DNA of 64,000 bases from Marinomonas arctica (lineage in GTDB: Bacteria > Pseudomonadota > Gammaproteobacteria > Pseudomonadales > Marinomonadaceae). A model generated the notes under the pieces. It did not search any database, had not been told where the DNA came from, and saw only the letters and a list, made by a program, of their open reading frames with translations. The position numbers and the translations under genes were made by a program. This document shows, piece by piece, positions 1 to 7,936 of the stretch (positions within the stretch are counted from its first letter, which is position 1; each line of letters begins with the position of its first letter). The stretch is from assembly GCF_003259225.1 (NCBI RefSeq), contig NZ_QHJF01000003.1:153970-217969 (forward strand), written 5' to 3'.

Positions 1-348
1 TTTTTCACGGCTTTTCCCGCCAAGCAATTGATACAAAGGCATTCCCGCTAATTTGGCTTTGATATCCCACAAAGCAACATCAACAGCGGCAATCGCTGTC
101 ATACCAATTGGGCCTCGGCGCCAGTAAGCACCGCGATACAAATACTGCCAAATGTCTTCTATGCGCTGAGGGTCTTTACCAATAAGGGTAGGGATAATGT
201 GATCTTCAAGGTAGGAGACAACAGACTTTTCACGACCATTAAGTGTCGCATCACCAATGCCGTAAACACCTTGATCGGTTTCAATTTTTAGCGTGACTAA
301 GTTACGGCCAGGGCAAGTCACAATTACTTTGGCTGAACGAATTTTCAT
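1..348 (-). CDS. Mannonate dehydratase-like enolase-superfamily protein, N-terminal part
   Basis: Only the first 116 codons lie in the window; the gene runs off the left edge. The protein starts [20 protein letters not shown] and continues with a [17 protein letters not shown] block and an [15 protein letters not shown] block. These are the N-terminal capping-domain signatures of the ManD (RspA-like) D-mannonate dehydratase branch of the enolase superfamily, which makes 2-keto-3-deoxygluconate from mannonate or gluconate. The metal-binding and catalytic barrel is outside the window, so substrate is unproven. It is divergent from a UxuR/ExuR-type regulator, with matching palindromes between them, which supports a role in hexuronate or hexonate breakdown. 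Confidence 0.82.
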   Translation of the reverse strand, partial: MKIRSAKVIVTCPGRNLVTLKIETDQGVYGIGDATLNGREKSVVSYLEDHIIPTLIGKDPQRIEDIWQYLYRGAYWRRGPIGMTAIAAVDVALWDIKAKLAGMPLYQLLGGKSREK

Positions 349-371
349 AAAGCACGGTACCTAATTATTTT

Positions 372-383
372 TTGGTATACCAA
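372..383. promoter_or_regulatory. UxuR/ExuR-type operator palindrome 1
   Basis: The sequence TTGGTATACCAA is a perfect 12-bp palindrome lying 24 bp upstream of the mannonate-dehydratase-like start. It equals the core recognised by hexuronate regulators UxuR/ExuR of gammaproteobacteria. Binding by the neighbouring GntR protein is inferred. Confidence 0.7.
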
Positions 384-444
384 TATTCATAAACAAGACA
401 AAAATAGCGGAACAACTCCATCAATACAAGCGTTAATCCAAATA

Positions 445-456
445 TTGGCATGCCAA
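445..456. promoter_or_regulatory. UxuR/ExuR-type operator palindrome 2
   Basis: TTGGCATGCCAA is a second perfect palindrome, differing from site 1 only at two symmetric inner positions. It is centred 73 bp from site 1, a whole number (seven) of helical turns. Confidence 0.65.
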
Positions 457-517
457 TTTAATATTTAATCCACATCATTCAATTGAAATATCGACTTTCT
501 TACCTTATTACGTGAAA

Positions 518-529
518 ATGGCATACCAA
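518..529. promoter_or_regulatory. UxuR/ExuR-type operator, imperfect copy 3
   Basis: ATGGCATACCAA matches site 1 at 10 of 12 positions. It is centred 73 bp from site 2, repeating the same spacing, and lies 32 bp before the regulator's start codon, consistent with autoregulation. Confidence 0.5.
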
Positions 530-561
530 ATAACTGGAATACAGCATCTAAGTACCCCCTT

Positions 562-1284
562 ATGGCAGAACGACTCTACAGAGAAATCGGCGAAAATATT
601 AAACAAGAAATTGCAAAATCATCGCTTAAAATTGGTGATAAGTTGCCGACTGAACGCGTCTATGCCGAGCTATTTGGGGTTAGCAGAACCTTAGTAAGAG
701 AGGCCTTTATCATGCTGGAAATCGAAGAGCTTATAGAGGTTAAAAAAGGCTCTGGCAGTTATTTGAAAAATACCCTCTCTTTAAAAACGAGCAATAAAGT
801 GTCCGATGTGGGTCCCTTTGAGCTATTGCAAGCTCGACAGGAAATAGAAAGCTCGATTGCTGCTTGCGCTGCAAAGGTGATAACGAAACAGGACTTGCAA
901 AAGTTGCAGGACATCTTAGATATCGAAAGCGCTGAGTTAGAAACGGTTGAAAAAGCCAACAGTGCAGACAGAGATTTCCACTTATCCATTGCACAGTCTA
1001 CCCAAAACATCGTGCTACTCGACACCGCAACACGTTTATGGGATATGCGCGACGGCAACCCAATGTGGAAAAAGCTTCATGCGCGCATACAAGACACGTC
1101 TTATCATGATCAATGGCTGGAAGATCATAAAAAAGTGTTGTTACAACTAAGGAAGCGCAATCCAGAAGGTGCTCGACAAGCCATGTGGCAGCATTTAGAG
1201 AACGTTAAACAAACCTTGTTTAAGCTCTCAGACACAGACGCCCCGGATTTTGATGGTTATCTTTTTGCTCAACCGCACTCCTAA
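562..1284 (+). CDS. FadR-family GntR regulator, UxuR/ExuR-like
   Basis: 240 aa. An N-terminal winged helix-turn-helix (about residues 1-70, with GDKLPTERVYAELFGVSRT and VREAFIMLEIEELIEV) is followed by an all-helical FCD effector domain. The VREA-IMLEI- block is characteristic of E. coli UxuR and ExuR. The product should be a ligand-responsive repressor of hexuronate or hexonate genes. No good Shine-Dalgarno is visible before the ATG; the start is kept because the alignment to UxuR begins here. Three palindromes matching the UxuR core lie between this gene and the divergent mannonate-dehydratase-like gene. The exact inducer cannot be read from sequence. Confidence 0.85.
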   Translation: MAERLYREIGENIKQEIAKSSLKIGDKLPTERVYAELFGVSRTLVREAFIMLEIEELIEVKKGSGSYLKNTLSLKTSNKVSDVGPFELLQARQEIESSIAACAAKVITKQDLQKLQDILDIESAELETVEKANSADRDFHLSIAQSTQNIVLLDTATRLWDMRDGNPMWKKLHARIQDTSYHDQWLEDHKKVLLQLRKRNPEGARQAMWQHLENVKQTLFKLSDTDAPDFDGYLFAQPHS

Positions 1285-1286
1285 TA

Positions 1287-2225
1287 TTAATAAGGCGCTG
1301 AGATAAGCTCTTCAACGGTTTGGTGCAACACTTTAAGAAATAATTCTCGCGGTTTATTCGGTTGGGTGGTTTTCTTACAAATCACGGCAACGCCTAAGGT
1401 GTAAGAGCGGTTTTCTGGCGCTACGGCAACGATTTGTCCGGACTCAACATATGACTCAGCATAGCGTTCGGGTAAAAAGCCTATGTATCGACCCGATAAA
1501 ATCAAGGCTAAGCGGCTGTCATAGAAGTACGAGATCGCCGTAAGGTTCATATGGGAAATCTGTTCGCTGACCGCTTCATGGGGTTTTAATCCAGCGTGAG
1601 TAGCAGGGTATTTGTCGACTTTGTCGTCTTGGTCTTCAACGGACATGGTCGCTAATGGATGATCCTTACCGCAATACAAATAACAATCGTCGCTGTATAA
1701 ATGCACGTAACTTAGACCATCTAATTTACGATGATAGGGAATAAAACCTATATCGGCTTCATCATTCAAAATCATGCGCTCAATATTGGACATAGAAGAC
1801 ACGTTCGTCGTGATCAAGACTTCCGGTGCTTCACTCGAAAAACGCTGGATCATTTCAGGGAAATGACTACGAGGATCAAGGCTCACTTTATCGGAAAGGG
1901 CAAGACGCAGTTTGCCAGTTAAGCTGGCATTTAGGTTGTTTACTGTGGTGCGAAAGGCATCTAATGATTCAAGTAGATTCTCGGTCATTTTATAGATGAT
2001 GACGCCTTCTTCCGTCAGCGAAAATCCACCACGGCCACGTTTACACAAGATCAGGTTCAAGCGCGCTTCTAAATTAGATATATGCAGGCTGATGGTTGAT
2101 CGACCAATATTCAGAGAGGTTTCAGCCGCCGAAAAACCACCGCAATCAACGACCGTTTTAAAGACTTTTAGTTGTTTGATCTCATAGTCACCGACTTGCC
2201 CCAGTGAGTAGTTTTTAACACTCAT
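1287..2225 (-). CDS. LysR-family transcriptional regulator
   Basis: 312 aa. It has an N-terminal LysR helix-turn-helix (about residues 14-75; VVDCGGFSAAETSLNIGRSTISLHI) and a C-terminal periplasmic-binding-like effector domain. The gene ends two bases after the convergent GntR gene, and its start faces the chemoreceptor gene at 2561. The target is unknown: the nearest candidates are its own promoter and the divergent chemoreceptor or TRAP genes. The effector domain resembles LysR proteins of catabolic operons, but I do not recognise an ortholog. Confidence 0.85.
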   Translation of the reverse strand: MSVKNYSLGQVGDYEIKQLKVFKTVVDCGGFSAAETSLNIGRSTISLHISNLEARLNLILCKRGRGGFSLTEEGVIIYKMTENLLESLDAFRTTVNNLNASLTGKLRLALSDKVSLDPRSHFPEMIQRFSSEAPEVLITTNVSSMSNIERMILNDEADIGFIPYHRKLDGLSYVHLYSDDCYLYCGKDHPLATMSVEDQDDKVDKYPATHAGLKPHEAVSEQISHMNLTAISYFYDSRLALILSGRYIGFLPERYAESYVESGQIVAVAPENRSYTLGVAVICKKTTQPNKPRELFLKVLHQTVEELISAPY

Positions 2226-2383
2226 CGCCGCTCCCCATATGTCCCATCATAATTTAGTTCGTTGATTCTCTAACTTTACATTGATTTAAGCGACTTTCAT
2301 CCCCCTTTCTGCTTCTTTAAGGTAAGAGAGGTCGGTTACCGCAACAAAATGATATTTTGTTCATTCAGGATGATACGTATCCG

Positions 2384-2425
2384 CTTGGTTATACCCTGAA
2401 ATGACTTGGCTATGCTCTGAAATAA
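2384..2425. repeat. Tandem 21-bp imperfect direct repeat
   Basis: CTTGGTTATACCCTGAAATGA is followed directly by CTTGGCTATGCTCTGAAATAA, 17 of 21 positions identical. The 21-bp period is two helical turns, so two protein protomers could bind the same face. It may be a regulator site for the LysR or chemoreceptor promoter; this is inference. Confidence 0.55.
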
Positions 2426-2472
2426 AACATTGGATACTGGCCATTCATTTTATTCTTCCAGCACGTTATTTT

Positions 2473-2508
2473 GGCCTGTTTGTCTTGTTTGATAAACAGG
2501 CCTTTTTT
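2473..2508 (+). terminator. Terminator-like hairpin upstream of the chemoreceptor
   Basis: GGCCTGTTT (2473-2481) pairs with AAACAGGCC (2494-2502) and is followed by six T. It looks like an intrinsic terminator on the + strand, yet no annotated + gene ends just before it. It may end a short untranslated RNA or act as an attenuator in the chemoreceptor leader. Confidence 0.6.
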
Positions 2509-2560
2509 GTCATTTTGATTGCTTCCCTTCTTTTTAGAAAGGGGTCTAAAGGAGGTTGAT

Positions 2561-4450
2561 ATGTCCATCGCGTTGTCCGTTCGTCAAAAGCTAATTGCAA
2601 TCGTTGTGTTAGTCTGTATTGGCTATGCAGGGTTTGGTGCTTATTCCATTTACAACTTGTCGCAGATGTCGAGTGCATCCGACGATGCTACCGAGCTAAG
2701 CCGACTCACCAGTGAAGTCAAAGATGTTGAAATTGCACTCTTAAAAGTTGAGCGCCAAATGACCAGCATATCACCGGATAACATCGACACAATCAGTACA
2801 ACCTTAGCCAGAATTAAAAGTGAAACGGCGGCGGGATTTAGTATTAGAGCAGATTTACTCGATAAAGAGGGAAAGGCGTTATTAGAAAACAGCCAAGCTT
2901 TACAGCCTAATTATTTATCCGCCCTTGAAAGCAATCTGCAAAACTTAACCACTCTCGGATTAAGCAGCAACACCGGCGCGCTGGGGCAATTAAATCAGTC
3001 TGCACAAGCCTTAGCTGAACAGCTAAAATCCTTAGCAAGCTTTGCCTCGCTCTTTAAAGAGGTGAGAGCAAAAGAAAAAGACTTTCTTGCCTACAGCGAT
3101 GCAGAACACCAAGCAAGTCTGCTGGCAGCCATTCAAGCACTCAAAGACAGCGTTAATAACATTGGTTTTGGTGATGTATTTGGACCAATGATTAAAACCT
3201 ATGAAGATGCACTGGCTCCCGTGATCGCCCTGTCTATTACCCTAAAAGAGCAGCAAAGTAAGCTTGCGCTCTTAAGCAATCAATATACACAAGCCATGGA
3301 TGACAGCGCCAATTATCTGCAAAACACCTTACTGGTTCAGGCGCAGATCCGCTCATCTGAAACCGCTGAGCAAGCACGTCGCTCTTTAACAATCGCCTGT
3401 GTATTACTGGCGCTCGTTATCGGGTTCATTTTGTCGACCGTCATCCGTTCTTTAAATCGCAATCTAACAGCCGTATTAGCGATTTTAAAAGATGTTGCAC
3501 AAGGCAAACTGCGTTCACATAAAAATAGCCAGACTTCAACAAATCCAGATGAATTCCAACAGCTCTTTATTGCTTCAAACCAGATGTCCGACAGCTTGCG
3601 CTTATTAATTGGCCATTTAATAAGCAGCAACGAGAAGCTAGTATTCACAGCCGATGAACTGGACAGCGGTATTAAAACCATTGTCAGCGGCAGCGAGCGT
3701 ATTCGTGATCGCAGTAACACCTTGGCGGCCTCAACAGAAGAAATATCCGCGACCGCAGATACCGTTCAATCCATGACGCAGAACGTTCAAAGCGCCGCAA
3801 AAGTGGCTTATGAATCCGCAACCAGTGGTGTGAGTGCCATGCGTGATGCCATGACCAGCATCAGCGACGTGGCCGACACCATTCAAGACACCAATGAACG
3901 GGTCGCGCGTCTTGGTACGCTGTCTAAAGAGATTGATGTGGTGATTGAGCTCATCGTGGGGGTCGCAGAGCAAACCAGCCTATTGGCTCTCAACGCAGCA
4001 ATAGAGGCGGCTCGAGCAGGGGAAGCAGGGCGCGGATTCGCTGTGGTTGCCGACGAAGTCAAAACGCTGTCTGAGCAAACGGTTAAAGCATCGGGTAGCA
4101 TCACCGAGAAAGTCGAAAACATCCAAAAGGAAACGCTGGCAGTCATTGACGCCATGACACTGAGCCTAAATAAAGTCGGTCGCAGTAAAGAGCAGGGCGA
4201 AAACGCAGTGAAGACCATTCATCTCGTTGAGCAAAATACCTTAGAGGCGATGAACAATACGCAAGAGATTACTCAAGCTATAAAAGAGGTTGCCTTGACG
4301 ACAGCACAAATGGCACAAGACATGGACATCATTGCTCATGATATTAAAGACAACCATAACGCCACTCAATCTATCCAAACGGCCAATAAAAATGTTCACC
4401 ATCAAACAAATGAGCTAGCTCAGCAAATCCAACGTTTTGATATAACCTAA
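2561..4450 (+). CDS. Methyl-accepting chemotaxis protein
   Basis: 629 aa from the ATG at 2561, preceded by AAAGGAGG (2548-2555); an in-frame start at 2519 lacks such a site. A first membrane segment (about 9-28) precedes a long helical periplasmic sensor region (about 30-275) with no PAS or Cache signature that I recognise. A second membrane segment (about 277-296), a HAMP region and a C-terminal signalling domain follow. The conserved hairpin tip [19 protein letters not shown] and [18 protein letters not shown] lies near residues 469-505. It should sense a periplasmic ligand and control CheA through CheW; the ligand is unknown. It lies upstream of a TRAP transporter but has its own terminator. 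Confidence 0.92.
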   Translation: MSIALSVRQKLIAIVVLVCIGYAGFGAYSIYNLSQMSSASDDATELSRLTSEVKDVEIALLKVERQMTSISPDNIDTISTTLARIKSETAAGFSIRADLLDKEGKALLENSQALQPNYLSALESNLQNLTTLGLSSNTGALGQLNQSAQALAEQLKSLASFASLFKEVRAKEKDFLAYSDAEHQASLLAAIQALKDSVNNIGFGDVFGPMIKTYEDALAPVIALSITLKEQQSKLALLSNQYTQAMDDSANYLQNTLLVQAQIRSSETAEQARRSLTIACVLLALVIGFILSTVIRSLNRNLTAVLAILKDVAQGKLRSHKNSQTSTNPDEFQQLFIASNQMSDSLRLLIGHLISSNEKLVFTADELDSGIKTIVSGSERIRDRSNTLAASTEEISATADTVQSMTQNVQSAAKVAYESATSGVSAMRDAMTSISDVADTIQDTNERVARLGTLSKEIDVVIELIVGVAEQTSLLALNAAIEAARAGEAGRGFAVVADEVKTLSEQTVKASGSITEKVENIQKETLAVIDAMTLSLNKVGRSKEQGENAVKTIHLVEQNTLEAMNNTQEITQAIKEVALTTAQMAQDMDIIAHDIKDNHNATQSIQTANKNVHHQTNELAQQIQRFDIT

Positions 4451-4489
4451 AGCCAAAAAAACCTCCTCAGCACGCTGTTAAAAAATACG

Positions 4490-4514
4490 CCGCACCAATT
4501 CGGTGCGGTCTTTT
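4490..4514 (+). terminator. Terminator after the chemoreceptor gene
   Basis: CCGCACC (4490-4496) pairs with GGTGCGG (4502-4508), followed by TCTTTTA. It lies 40 bp after the stop codon. Confidence 0.75.
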
Positions 4515-4849
4515 AGCAGAATCTAGAAAACTAACCACTTGTTTGAAAATTGCAAAAAAAATGCACGTTTTCAATATCATAGATCAATATTATTCACTCA
4601 ATTGGTGCATGAATCTCACTTATTAATTGCACCAAAATAGTGCTTTTAGTTCTTTTTTAGTGCACCCTGTTCCACTTAGTGATCTGATTTATAAAGGCTT
4701 TTGACTTTTTTGATTGTTTGATAACGACAAAACTTTAGATAGATTTTGCGTGCTTTATTGCACGCAGGCTTTTTGAAAGTATCGAATACAAGGTGTCACA
4801 CCAATGCGGATGTGACTTTTTAATGCACTTTTGCTCTCGAGGTAGCTCA
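4515..4849. other. TRAP operon upstream region with repeated GGTGCA elements
   Basis: 335 bp without a gene. It holds GGTGCA at 4604-4609 and its inverse TGCACC at 4628-4633 and 4661-4666. The outer pair TTGGTGCA (4602-4609) and TGCACCAA (4628-4635) is an 8-bp inverted repeat with an 18-bp spacer. A small hairpin GCGTGC/GCACGC lies at 4748-4765. These probably include the promoter and regulator sites for the TRAP operon, but no clear sigma-70 or sigma-54 promoter can be assigned. Confidence 0.45.
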
Positions 4850-5875
4850 ATGATTAAGGCGATACTAAAAGTAAAAAAACGATTGGTTGCAAGCTCTCTA
4901 GCGGTAGCTCTTGGATTAGGCGCTGTCGCTTCCTCTGCCCATGCAGCAGATCATAACTGGCGCTTCGCTAACCTATACAGCCGCGGTTCTGCCTTCGGTG
5001 CGGTATACGAAGATTTAGCAAAAAACATTGAGACTATGTCTGACGGTCGCATCAAGGTACAAGTTTTATACGACGGTGAAGGCGTAGGTTCTTCTGGTAT
5101 TTTTGGTGCCGTGAAAACGGGCCTAATCACGATGGGCGCGACCTTCCAATCTTTGAACGCGGGCGAACTTCCAGCAGGCTTGGTTGAAATCGGTCTTCCT
5201 GGCGGTACGAGCGACGTTGGTGAGCTAACGACTTTGTTCCAAGAAAAAGGTTGGGCGCCAATCCTCAAAGAAGCCTACAGCGCTCAAGGTCTAGTATGGC
5301 TTGACCCGTACATTCAGCCAGCGGTTTACGTTATTACTAAGAAACCCATTAATTCTGTTGCCGACTTCCAAGGCTTGAAAATCCGTGCGCCAGGTGCATA
5401 CGGTAAGTTCCTACGTAACCTAGGTGCTTCTCCGGTATCGCTTGCTTGGTCTGAGATTTACACCTCTCTATCTACTGGCGTAATCGACGGTTCTATCGGT
5501 TCTAACATGATCGATCACCGCGACGGTAACCACGTTGAAGTAGCGAAATACATGTACCCACTTCCACTAGCGGGTGCACAAGTGTTACCTATCATCGTTA
5601 ACCAAAGCGCTTGGAACAAACTTCCTGATGATTTAAAAGCCATTGTTAAAGCAGCAACAACCGTTCACGCTCAAGAGCAAATGACGAAATCTAAACTTTG
5701 GGAATCTCAAGCGGTTGCAGAAATGGAAGCGAAAGGTCTTCAGTGGAGCCCTGAGCCAAGTGCCGCAGACAAAGCCGCATGGAAAGATGCGGGTGCGAAA
5801 CTTTGGGATGAGTACGCGGCTGCAGACAAATACAGCAAAGAGCTGATCGACGTTCTTCGTAAAGAACAGAAATAA
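4850..5875 (+). CDS. TRAP transporter solute-binding protein, DctP family
   Basis: 341 aa from the ATG at 4850, with GAGG 8 bases upstream; an earlier in-frame ATG at 4793 would put 19 extra residues before the signal peptide. The signal peptide (1-32) ends AHA before ADHNW. The mature protein has the DctP fold, including the LKIRAPGAYGKFLRNLGASP segment whose arginine normally binds the substrate carboxylate. It should capture an organic acid in the periplasm and deliver it to the DctQ/DctM membrane pair encoded next. The substrate is not determinable here; proximity to a hexuronate-type regulator hints at a sugar acid, but a LysR and a chemoreceptor gene intervene. Confidence 0.92.
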   Translation: MIKAILKVKKRLVASSLAVALGLGAVASSAHAADHNWRFANLYSRGSAFGAVYEDLAKNIETMSDGRIKVQVLYDGEGVGSSGIFGAVKTGLITMGATFQSLNAGELPAGLVEIGLPGGTSDVGELTTLFQEKGWAPILKEAYSAQGLVWLDPYIQPAVYVITKKPINSVADFQGLKIRAPGAYGKFLRNLGASPVSLAWSEIYTSLSTGVIDGSIGSNMIDHRDGNHVEVAKYMYPLPLAGAQVLPIIVNQSAWNKLPDDLKAIVKAATTVHAQEQMTKSKLWESQAVAEMEAKGLQWSPEPSAADKAAWKDAGAKLWDEYAAADKYSKELIDVLRKEQK

Positions 5876-5892
5876 TTGATTTAGCACTCATG

Positions 5893-5925
5893 AAAACGGC
5901 CTTCACCAAGAAGGCCGTTTTTAAT
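5893..5925 (+). terminator. Strong hairpin between dctP and dctQ genes
   Basis: AAAACGGCCTTC (5893-5904) pairs perfectly over 12 bp with GAAGGCCGTTTT (5910-5921), loop ACCAA, then further T. It sits between the binding-protein stop and the dctQ start, so it should stop part of the transcription or protect the upstream mRNA. This gives more binding protein than membrane subunits, a common TRAP and ABC arrangement. Confidence 0.75.
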
Positions 5926-5955
5926 TTTCCGATCCACCCTTACAGGTACAAAACA

Positions 5956-6510
5956 ATGATAATGACTGCGATTAGACGCTATTGTCTAGGAGTCCACGCA
6001 TTGGTGGCTTTCATTGGGAATTCCGTTTCCTATCTTATGCCGGTATTAGCCTTTGTCGTTGCTTTCGAGGTTTTCTCTCGTTACGCCTTAGACAAACCGA
6101 CCATTTGGGCTTACGACACGTCGTTATTTATTTTTGGTTACATTGCGGCTCTAGGTGGTGCTTATGCCCAGCAGCAACGCGCTCACATCAATGTGGATAT
6201 CCTTTACAACAAAGTTTCAGCTCGGACGAAAAGCATATTTAACCTATTTTCATTCGCCCTTGCCATGTTCTTCATGGTGATCGTTTGCAAAATGAGCATA
6301 GGTAAGTTTGAAGAAGCGCTCGAGTTTAACTATCGACGTCAAAGTGAATGGGCTCCTCATATGCATCATTACTGGTTAATGATGGCAATCGCTAGTGTGC
6401 TGCTAATTTTACAACTTTCCAGCGACTGGATTGACTCCTTATATCAGGCGATTACAGGCAAACCTTTATTACCAGAAGCACCAACCGAACAAGAGGAAGC
6501 CGCACAATGA
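5956..6510 (+). CDS. TRAP transporter small permease, DctQ family
   Basis: 184 aa from the ATG at 5956, with AGGT upstream. An upstream in-frame ATG at 5890 would place the start inside the terminator hairpin and is rejected. Four hydrophobic segments are visible. WAYDTSLFIFGYIAALGGAY is typical of DctQ, the four-helix subunit that joins the large DctM permease. The gene overlaps dctM by 4 bases (ATGA), implying translational coupling. Confidence 0.9.
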   Translation: MIMTAIRRYCLGVHALVAFIGNSVSYLMPVLAFVVAFEVFSRYALDKPTIWAYDTSLFIFGYIAALGGAYAQQQRAHINVDILYNKVSARTKSIFNLFSFALAMFFMVIVCKMSIGKFEEALEFNYRRQSEWAPHMHHYWLMMAIASVLLILQLSSDWIDSLYQAITGKPLLPEAPTEQEEAAQ

Positions 6511-7829
6511 TAAGTATTGAATTATTAACGGGCATTTTATTCGCCTGCATCATCGCGTCGTTTGCCTTAGGTGCTCCCGTTGGGTTAGCGCTTGGTGGTA
6601 TCGCCATGGGCATAGGTTATATGACATGGGGCGATGCGCTCTTTAATGTTATTCCGACTACGCTAGAATCCACCCATTTCAGTTTTATCCTGCTGGCCAT
6701 CCCTTTATACATTTACATGGGACAATTGCTGACTCGTTCCGGCATTGGCGACGCCATGTTTAATGCCAGCCAAATGTTGATCGGTCGTGTGCGTGGCTCC
6801 CTCGCCATCAGCGTGATCGTGGTGTGCTCTATGATCGGTGCCATGGTCGGTATCATCGGTGCAGGCATCATGACCTCTGGCAGTATCGCACTGCGTCCAA
6901 TGTTGGAGCGTGGTTATGATAAACGTCTCGCGCTTGGCGTTATTATGGCCGGTGGCGGTTTAGGTATTTTGATTCCACCTAGCATTCCAATGATCATGTT
7001 TGCGTCGTCTACACAGAACTCAGTAGGGCGCATGTTTATCGGTGCCTTAATTCCAGCCCTGATCACTATCATTTTGCTGATCGCTTACGTGGTGATTTCT
7101 TGTAAATTAAACCCAAAGCGCGCCCCGATGGATATCGCACCAAAAGTACAACCGACACCAAAGGAGAAGTTCTTAACCGCTCGTGATGGCTTGTTGTCAC
7201 TATTACTAATTGTGGCCGTGCTTGGCAGTATTATCATGGGCATCGCCACGCCAACAGAATCCGGTGCTATCGGTGTAGTGGGCGCGATTATTCTTGCGAT
7301 TTTCTTTAAACGCTTCAAGCCGCGTATGGTTCAAAAAGCCGGTATGCAAGCCGCATTGCTCGTCAGTGTGGCCATGTGGATTATTGTCGGTGCATCCGTG
7401 TTCAGTAACTTCCATTTGCTAATGGGCGTACAAAACATGGTCGCAGGCTTCACCCAAGATTTAGGCTTGCCACCCATTGTTGTCATCATGTTGTTCCAAT
7501 TGATCATGCTGTTGCTGGGCTTCATTATCGATGAATTTATCATCGTCCTAATGTGTGCGCCTATCTTCACACCGATTGCCGTGTCTCTCGGTTATGATCC
7601 AATTTGGTTTGGTATCTTGATGATTCTTAACATTGAGATCGCTGTACAAACGCCGCCTTATGGTTTTGCCTTGTTCTACCTAAAAGGCATTGCACCTCCG
7701 GGCATCACCATGTTGGATATCTACAAATCTATCCTACCCTTTGTGCTGTTGAAACTTTTGGTGCTGGTCATTGTGATGATGTTCCCAGAATTGGTTACTT
7801 GGTTACCTAGCAAACTAATGGATGGCTAA
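6507..7829 (+). CDS. TRAP transporter large permease, DctM family
   Basis: 440 aa, a usual DctM length, with about twelve hydrophobic segments. GVIMAGGGLGILIPPSIPMIMF and the second repeat NIEIAVQTPPYGFALFYLKG are the conserved hairpin motifs of the ion-coupled transport subunit. It uses the Na+ gradient to import the substrate delivered by the DctP protein. It is the last gene of the three-gene operon and is followed by a strong terminator. Confidence 0.93.
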   Translation: MISIELLTGILFACIIASFALGAPVGLALGGIAMGIGYMTWGDALFNVIPTTLESTHFSFILLAIPLYIYMGQLLTRSGIGDAMFNASQMLIGRVRGSLAISVIVVCSMIGAMVGIIGAGIMTSGSIALRPMLERGYDKRLALGVIMAGGGLGILIPPSIPMIMFASSTQNSVGRMFIGALIPALITIILLIAYVVISCKLNPKRAPMDIAPKVQPTPKEKFLTARDGLLSLLLIVAVLGSIIMGIATPTESGAIGVVGAIILAIFFKRFKPRMVQKAGMQAALLVSVAMWIIVGASVFSNFHLLMGVQNMVAGFTQDLGLPPIVVIMLFQLIMLLLGFIIDEFIIVLMCAPIFTPIAVSLGYDPIWFGILMILNIEIAVQTPPYGFALFYLKGIAPPGITMLDIYKSILPFVLLKLLVLVIVMMFPELVTWLPSKLMDG

Positions 7830-7860
7830 AACCAATACACAGGAAGAACACAGATATTAA

Positions 7861-7896
7861 AAAGGCGACTCATACAAATTGAGTCGCCTTTTTTTT
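7861..7896 (+). terminator. Terminator of the TRAP operon
   Basis: AAAGGCGACTCA (7861-7872) pairs with TGAGTCGCCTTT (7880-7891) and is followed by a T run. On the other strand AAAGGCGACTCA is preceded only by a modest T-rich stretch, so it mainly serves the TRAP operon. Confidence 0.85.
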
Positions 7897-7936
7897 GAAT
7901 TTACTCGATAAATTGCGCTATAGATTGCTCTATAGA

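Larger units (their letters stand above)
2226..2560. other. Divergent intergenic region with tandem repeat and hairpin
   Basis: 335 bp between the LysR and chemoreceptor starts. It holds a tandem imperfect 21-bp repeat (2384-2404 and 2405-2425) and a terminator-like hairpin at 2473-2508. No convincing ORF is seen. Confidence 0.6.

Noticed and set aside
4748..4761. Possible sigma-54 promoter (GC-N10-GC) upstream of the TRAP operon
   Set aside because: The -24 element reads GC instead of the near-invariant GG and the flanking bases do not fit, so it looks more like a small hairpin than a sigma-54 promoter.
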